Position numbers and translations under genes: made by a program
The notes under the pieces: model-generated
Database searches by the model: none
Told to the model about the DNA's origin: nothing
What the model saw: only the letters and a program-made list of their open reading frames with translations
Shown here: positions 59,639 through 64,000 of the stretch, one piece after another
Layout: each line of letters opens with the position of its first letter
Position numbering within the stretch: position 1 is the first letter of the stretch
Source of the DNA: Loxodes magnus
Taxonomy: Eukaryota > Ciliophora > Karyorelictea > Loxodida > Loxodidae
Reading direction: 5' to 3'
Length of the DNA stretch: 64,000 nucleotides
Assembly (NCBI GenBank): GCA_946699065.1
Contig: CAMPDV010000120.1
Coordinates: 62,001-126,000, forward strand

Positions 59639-60915
59639 ATAGTTCTAACAGAATAAAATTTAGATAAAATAATTAAAAAATTGAAATATAATGTAAATTA
59701 ATCCATATTTTTAATAAAAATAATAGAAATTTTTTAATTTGGAAAGCTGGAAAATATGATTCAATGAAATTACTTGAATGTTAATATTTTAGAATGTTTG
59801 AAAAGTTATAAAAAAGATTCTATAAAACCTTTCAAATGAAATAATTAATTTTTAAATTTATTAAACTTTTAAAATTCTTTATTATATGAATTAAGATGGT
59901 TTTTAAAGATTTTTCTATAAATTCAAAACAGACTTGATGTTTTGGTAAATTCTTAATTTATAAGAATATCTTTCAATCTTAATACAAATAAGCTTAATAC
60001 GGTAAGAATCATATGAGCTAGTTCGTAGTTAAATAAGCATCTAATATATAAACTATAATTGTTGAAGTATAAATTTATAAATTTTTGACAAATAAATATA
60101 ATTAATAAAATCCTTATACTATAACTGTAGGAAGACATTTACTTTTAGTTAGATAATACTCTTAGATGGAGACTTCCACAAAGCTATTCCATAACAATAT
60201 GTTAGTAAGATGAAAAATTTTACACATTTAGAAATATAACTAAAATATTTAAATGGAAAAATAAATAAATCAGATAATTAAAATTATCTATGAGAGATAA
60301 ATAAAATTGTAGGAAAGTTAAAAATTACATAACTAGCATCATTAATATGAATTTAATAATTATGATACAAAGTTTTATAATTTTAAATTCTTAAAGTTTA
60401 TAATTATTAAATTTTATAGAATGTGATTTAATATACTCTATTATTTAAAATAAGGAGGATACTTTTGTATTTTACTAACATTTAAAAGTTTTTCCATTTT
60501 AATAAATTATATTTTTATCCAAATAATAATTACTTAATCTCTAAATTAATTTCTCTCAATCAAGTATTTGTAATGTTTAGTTCTCTTTTAATAAAAGTTT
60601 AGACAGATGGATTCATTTTATTTCTAAATAATGGTGATTGGCATTTATCAATGGAATTGTACAAGATAAAAATGTTTAAGATAAAAGAATAAGAAAGTAA
60701 TTTTTGTATCTCGAAAGACAAAAATCCAAAAATTGAGACATTTAAGAAAATTTTCGTTTCACTTTAATTTATTATAACTTTTAGATTTAATATAGTTATA
60801 GCTGATATAAATAATTAAAGCTAAATATCATTATTTTTATTAAAAATATGGATTAATTTACATTATATTTCAATTTTTTAATTATTTTATCTAAATTTTA
60901 TTCTGTTAGAACTAT
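59639..60915. other. spacer of U2 palindrome II (inverted relative to palindrome I)
   Basis: A/T-rich spacer whose reverse complement matches 17751-18994. For example the segment around 60680-60840 corresponds to 17800-18000 read backward, while the outer flanks are collinear. No gene is supported. Confidence 0.75.
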
Positions 60916-61122
60916 ATCCCCGGAGGAGATTGGGTAGACCACACAAAGCTTGAGTGTGATGCTAAAGCGACCTTCGACAAAGGACTCGGCATGCCGAGTT
61001 ACCCTTCGTCCCCAAAGAAAAATTGGACTGCGAAAACAACCCACTTCATGAGTGGATACCAGTTTTCACACTGATAAGAACAGATACTACACTTGATCTT
61101 AGCCAAAAGGCCGAGAAGGTAT
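60916..61122 (-). ncRNA. U2 snRNA, copy D
   Basis: Identical to copy C by eye, on the opposite strand, carrying the same five diagnostic bases. Confidence 0.95.
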
Positions 61123-61197
61123 GTTTATATTCCCTTTTTCCTATTTAAAGTTCATTCCACTTATTTTATTAAGGTTTTTCCTTTAAACATTTAAATT
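61123..61197 (-). promoter_or_regulatory. U2 snRNA upstream promoter block
   Basis: Mirror of the 59358 block, for copy D. Confidence 0.6.
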
Positions 61198-62117
61198 TAT
61201 AAAATTATTTAAACTTTATTAAATTCATATTATTTTTAATAAATTAATTGTTATTAAAAATATTTTAATAAAAAGTGAAATTAAAAATAAAATTATGCTT
61301 AATCACTTAAGTTAATCATTTTAGTACAAATAAATTTAAAAAAGTACATTATAATTAATATTAATTTGAATTTAATTATAACATTATTTAAGATAAATTA
61401 TTTATTAAAAGTTATTTTAACTTTATAGATTATAAATTTAATCGTAATGTATAAGCATTTTAATAAAATTTATATAGATGCTAGATAATTATCTGAAATT
61501 TTAACCTAATATTGATTAGTAACTATTCAATTGTCTTTGTGGAAAAAGAATTTTAAATTTAAAGAAATAAAAATAAGAAAAAAGAATAAAAGAGACTGTT
61601 TATTTTAATTCAAATATTATAACTGTATTTAAATTTTAATTAATTTAACTTAAAAATGTTTATTTTTCTGATTTCATGAGATGATTGATTATTTTATAGT
61701 AGATTTTTTTTAAATTATTTTATTAAACTTTAGTTTCAAATTATTTCCAAGATGAATTAATTATCTTTTATGAATTTATCTGAATTGCTTCAATAATAGC
61801 TTCTGATGATAATTTAAACGTTAAAATTTAAGCTATTTATGAATTTGGATTTTTCGATTTTATAATAAAATAAATAAAAATTTATTAAATAAAAAATATC
61901 TAGTTTTTAGATATTTTATTTTCATTTTAAATCCAAAAATTTTAGACTTACAGTTCTATCTAAGTATTTCTACCTAATTTTATTATAATTACTAATAAAA
62001 GGAAGAAAAATAAAAATTTGATTAACTATTTACTTTTTAAAAATTTTTCTTAAATTTAAAAGATTCAAAATAGAATAATCTAAAAACGTATTATTCAAAT
62101 TGTATTATAAAAGAGCT

Positions 62118-62141
62118 GCACACCATTGAGGTGCTACGCGC
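62118..62141 (+). other. conserved hairpin motif (copy 2)
   Basis: Same sequence as 20203-20226, within the duplicated flank. Confidence 0.5.
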
Positions 62142-62534
62142 TATAATCCATTTTTTTTCAAAATAAATATCTAAAAAACCAAATGTCTTTAAATTATTCT
62201 TAACTAAGATTAGTTAGTCTGAAATTAAAAAAATTTATTGTTCTAAACTAACTAAAATACAAGAAATGTTTACTAAAAATAATTCTATTTTAACTTTAAC
62301 TATTCACTATTTTAATTTTTAATGATAAATTTTTATAAAATAGAATCTAATTCATACTTTTTATTTATTTTTTAAATCTAATTTAAAATAAAATATATAA
62401 AATTTGAACGAGATATCATTTCTCTTGATTGAGCAAATTTGATCAATAAATTTTAATTTCATTCAAAATTATAAAGCTTTCAAATTTAGCTGCACCTTAA
62501 ATAATATCAAATAATTATCTTGCCTATCACTTTA

Positions 62535-62895
62535 CAATTATTTCTTTTAGATTAATTATGCATCTTACTCTTTCTTTCTTGTGTTCTTTCATTTTTCTAT
62601 TATATGAATTTCATCTTCCTTTATGTTATTACATAGTGGACATCCACTCTTTGTTATCAATGTCTTTCTTTTAAACAGTCCTAGCTTCCATTACATCTTG
62701 TTCTTATCCTAAAGATGTAGCAAATTTCTACTTTCTGGTCTAGTTATATCTCAGATAGTTTGGGGGCCTTTTAAAGATCCATCAAATCAATAAATTCTGT
62801 ATAAACAAATTATTTCCAATTATTCCATTCTTCATCTATCTTCCTCAAGACTCTATGTTCTCAAATTGCTCGACAGATGTACAATAATTTAAGTA
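62535..62895 (-). mobile_element. LINE ORF2 C-terminal fragment (duplicate)
   Basis: Near-identical copy of 20600-20965 carried by the segmental duplication, with the same frame change and missing last Cys. Confidence 0.65.
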
Positions 62896-63264
62896 ATGTT
62901 TTTTAACTGATCATTTAGCTTCTTATTTTTCATTCTGTAAAATACTCGATAATTTATTTACTGAAATATAAAGTATTAAAATTAATATTATTCAGTTCAT
63001 AAAGCTTAATTCTTATTTTAAAAGTCTATTAGTTAAAAAATTATCAGAAAATATAAGAAATTAAAAAAAATCAAATTGCTAAAGCTTTTATAATAATCGA
63101 TATTTAGAAATATACATTAAAATTATGCAGTTAAAAAAAGTTTAATAATCATAGTAAGTCAAACTCTAAAATTATTTTATCTATAATGCCATTTTTTAAT
63201 ATATTTATATATTGCCTTTAATTTATTTTTTTATTTTTAATTTCAAATCTTTAATAAAAGGAAT

Positions 63265-64000
63265 TTTTATGCTTTTTTCTTTCAAAAGTAGGAGTAAATG
63301 GCATCCTTAAATCTCTAGACTAGGAAATTTGGTAAGAAGATCGCCTACCAAATCTAGACTCTACCTCTGAAGAGGAGCTTATGGAATAGGCTGAAAATAT
63401 GTAGTACTCAAAAATCTCTGATTTTACTACAAAGAAATAAATGATCCGTGATTAGTTGATAAAAATATTGCAGAGTTTCAAGGAAGAGATCAAGAAATTT
63501 AAAAAGATAAAAAGAAGTTAATGGAAAGACTAAATATTACGGATGAAATAAAGTCGATATTTTTTACCTAAGTTAGAGAACTAAAAACCTTCTGAAGCAT
63601 ATCACAAGATTATTGCAATTAATCATAAAAATAGCAATAGAAGCATGCAGAATTAAAGTATATTAGAAAAAATAGAAGAAAATCAGCAAAATTTCAATGA
63701 AACTCTAAAATGTACAGTATGAAGAAAATGAAATTCGAGTTAAAGTGAAGTTAGAACTCGGAGAAATTGTTAAGTCAATTGTGAAAAAATACTATTACTG
63801 TGGAAGTGTAAAACAACTGTATCAACAGTGTTAACTATTCAAGAAAAAGGAAAAAGGTATCTTGGCAAAAGAGATACAGGCGAAGTAGTAAGAGAACATA
63901 ATAGTTTAGAAAAATGTTCTTTATCTTTCAAGGAAAAATGTATAAGAAGAAGTGAATACCCGATCGGAATTTGAATATTAAAGAGTGGAGTGTATAATAA
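63265..64000 (+). mobile_element. LINE ORF1-like fragment (duplicate, cut by window end)
   Basis: Near-identical to 21350-22090, with a few substitutions (for example GAGATACAGGCGAAGTAGTA for GCGAAAAAGTA). Continues past the window. Confidence 0.6.

Larger units (their letters stand above)
59010..64000. repeat. segmental duplication, copy 2 (partner 17110-22140)
   Basis: Left flank, U2 pair and right flank repeat 17.1-22.1 kb. The right flank, including the hairpin and LINE fragments, is near-identical. The duplication continues to the window edge. Confidence 0.9.

Noticed and set aside
59953..60138. 61-codon minus-strand frame also present at about 18500-18690
   Set aside because: It is shared only because the spacer is duplicated; its composition is typical of A/T-rich noncoding sequence.
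1..64000. tRNA genes, CRISPR arrays, ciliate telomere repeats, Tetrahymena-type chromosome breakage motif
   Set aside because: I looked for T-arm sequences, regularly spaced repeats, C4A2/C4A4-type telomere runs and the known 15-base breakage motif and saw none; a computed search would be needed to exclude diverged forms.

Overview
The window reads as nuclear DNA of a ciliate that has reassigned all three stop codons. The sequence is extremely AT-rich. Standard-code reading frames are almost all short and meaningless, but long protein-like frames appear when TAA and TAG are read as Gln and TGA as Trp. TGA also ends the two longest genes. Two diverged copies of an 8-kb gene keep one uninterrupted frame each (2658 and 2869 residues) only under this code. 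At two positions one copy has TGG where the other has TGA, once in each direction. Together with introns of 17-32 nt this points to a karyorelictid-type or Condylostoma-type code (Loxodes is a plausible host by inference; no database search was possible). All coding calls below use this code.

Layout. 1-6.4 kb: mostly AT-rich sequence, with a 14-3-3 pseudogene abutting a truncated U2 snRNA pseudogene. 6.4-14.6 kb: an inverted duplication of a Cys-rich gene (left copy broken, right copy intact) around a cupredoxin-like/coiled-coil gene. 17.1-19.3 kb: a palindrome of two U2 snRNA genes. 20.5-26.6 kb: fragments of an APE-type LINE on both strands. 27.7-35.7 kb and 56.8-48.1 kb: the giant GTPase/VWA genes in inverted orientation, each with a shared upstream block. 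Between them (36-48 kb) lie a duplicated LINE segment, several small genes with tiny introns, and more LINE fragments. 57.9-59.0 kb: a divergent gene pair. 59.0-64.0 kb: a second U2 palindrome and its right flank, a direct duplicate of 17.1-22.1 kb with the palindrome's central spacer inverted.

Functionally the window offers spliceosomal U2 genes, a pair of very large dynamin-superfamily GTPases with a VWA domain, several hypothetical proteins and retrotransposon debris. No operon logic is expected. The notable themes are the genetic code, ultra-short introns and repeated inverted duplication.
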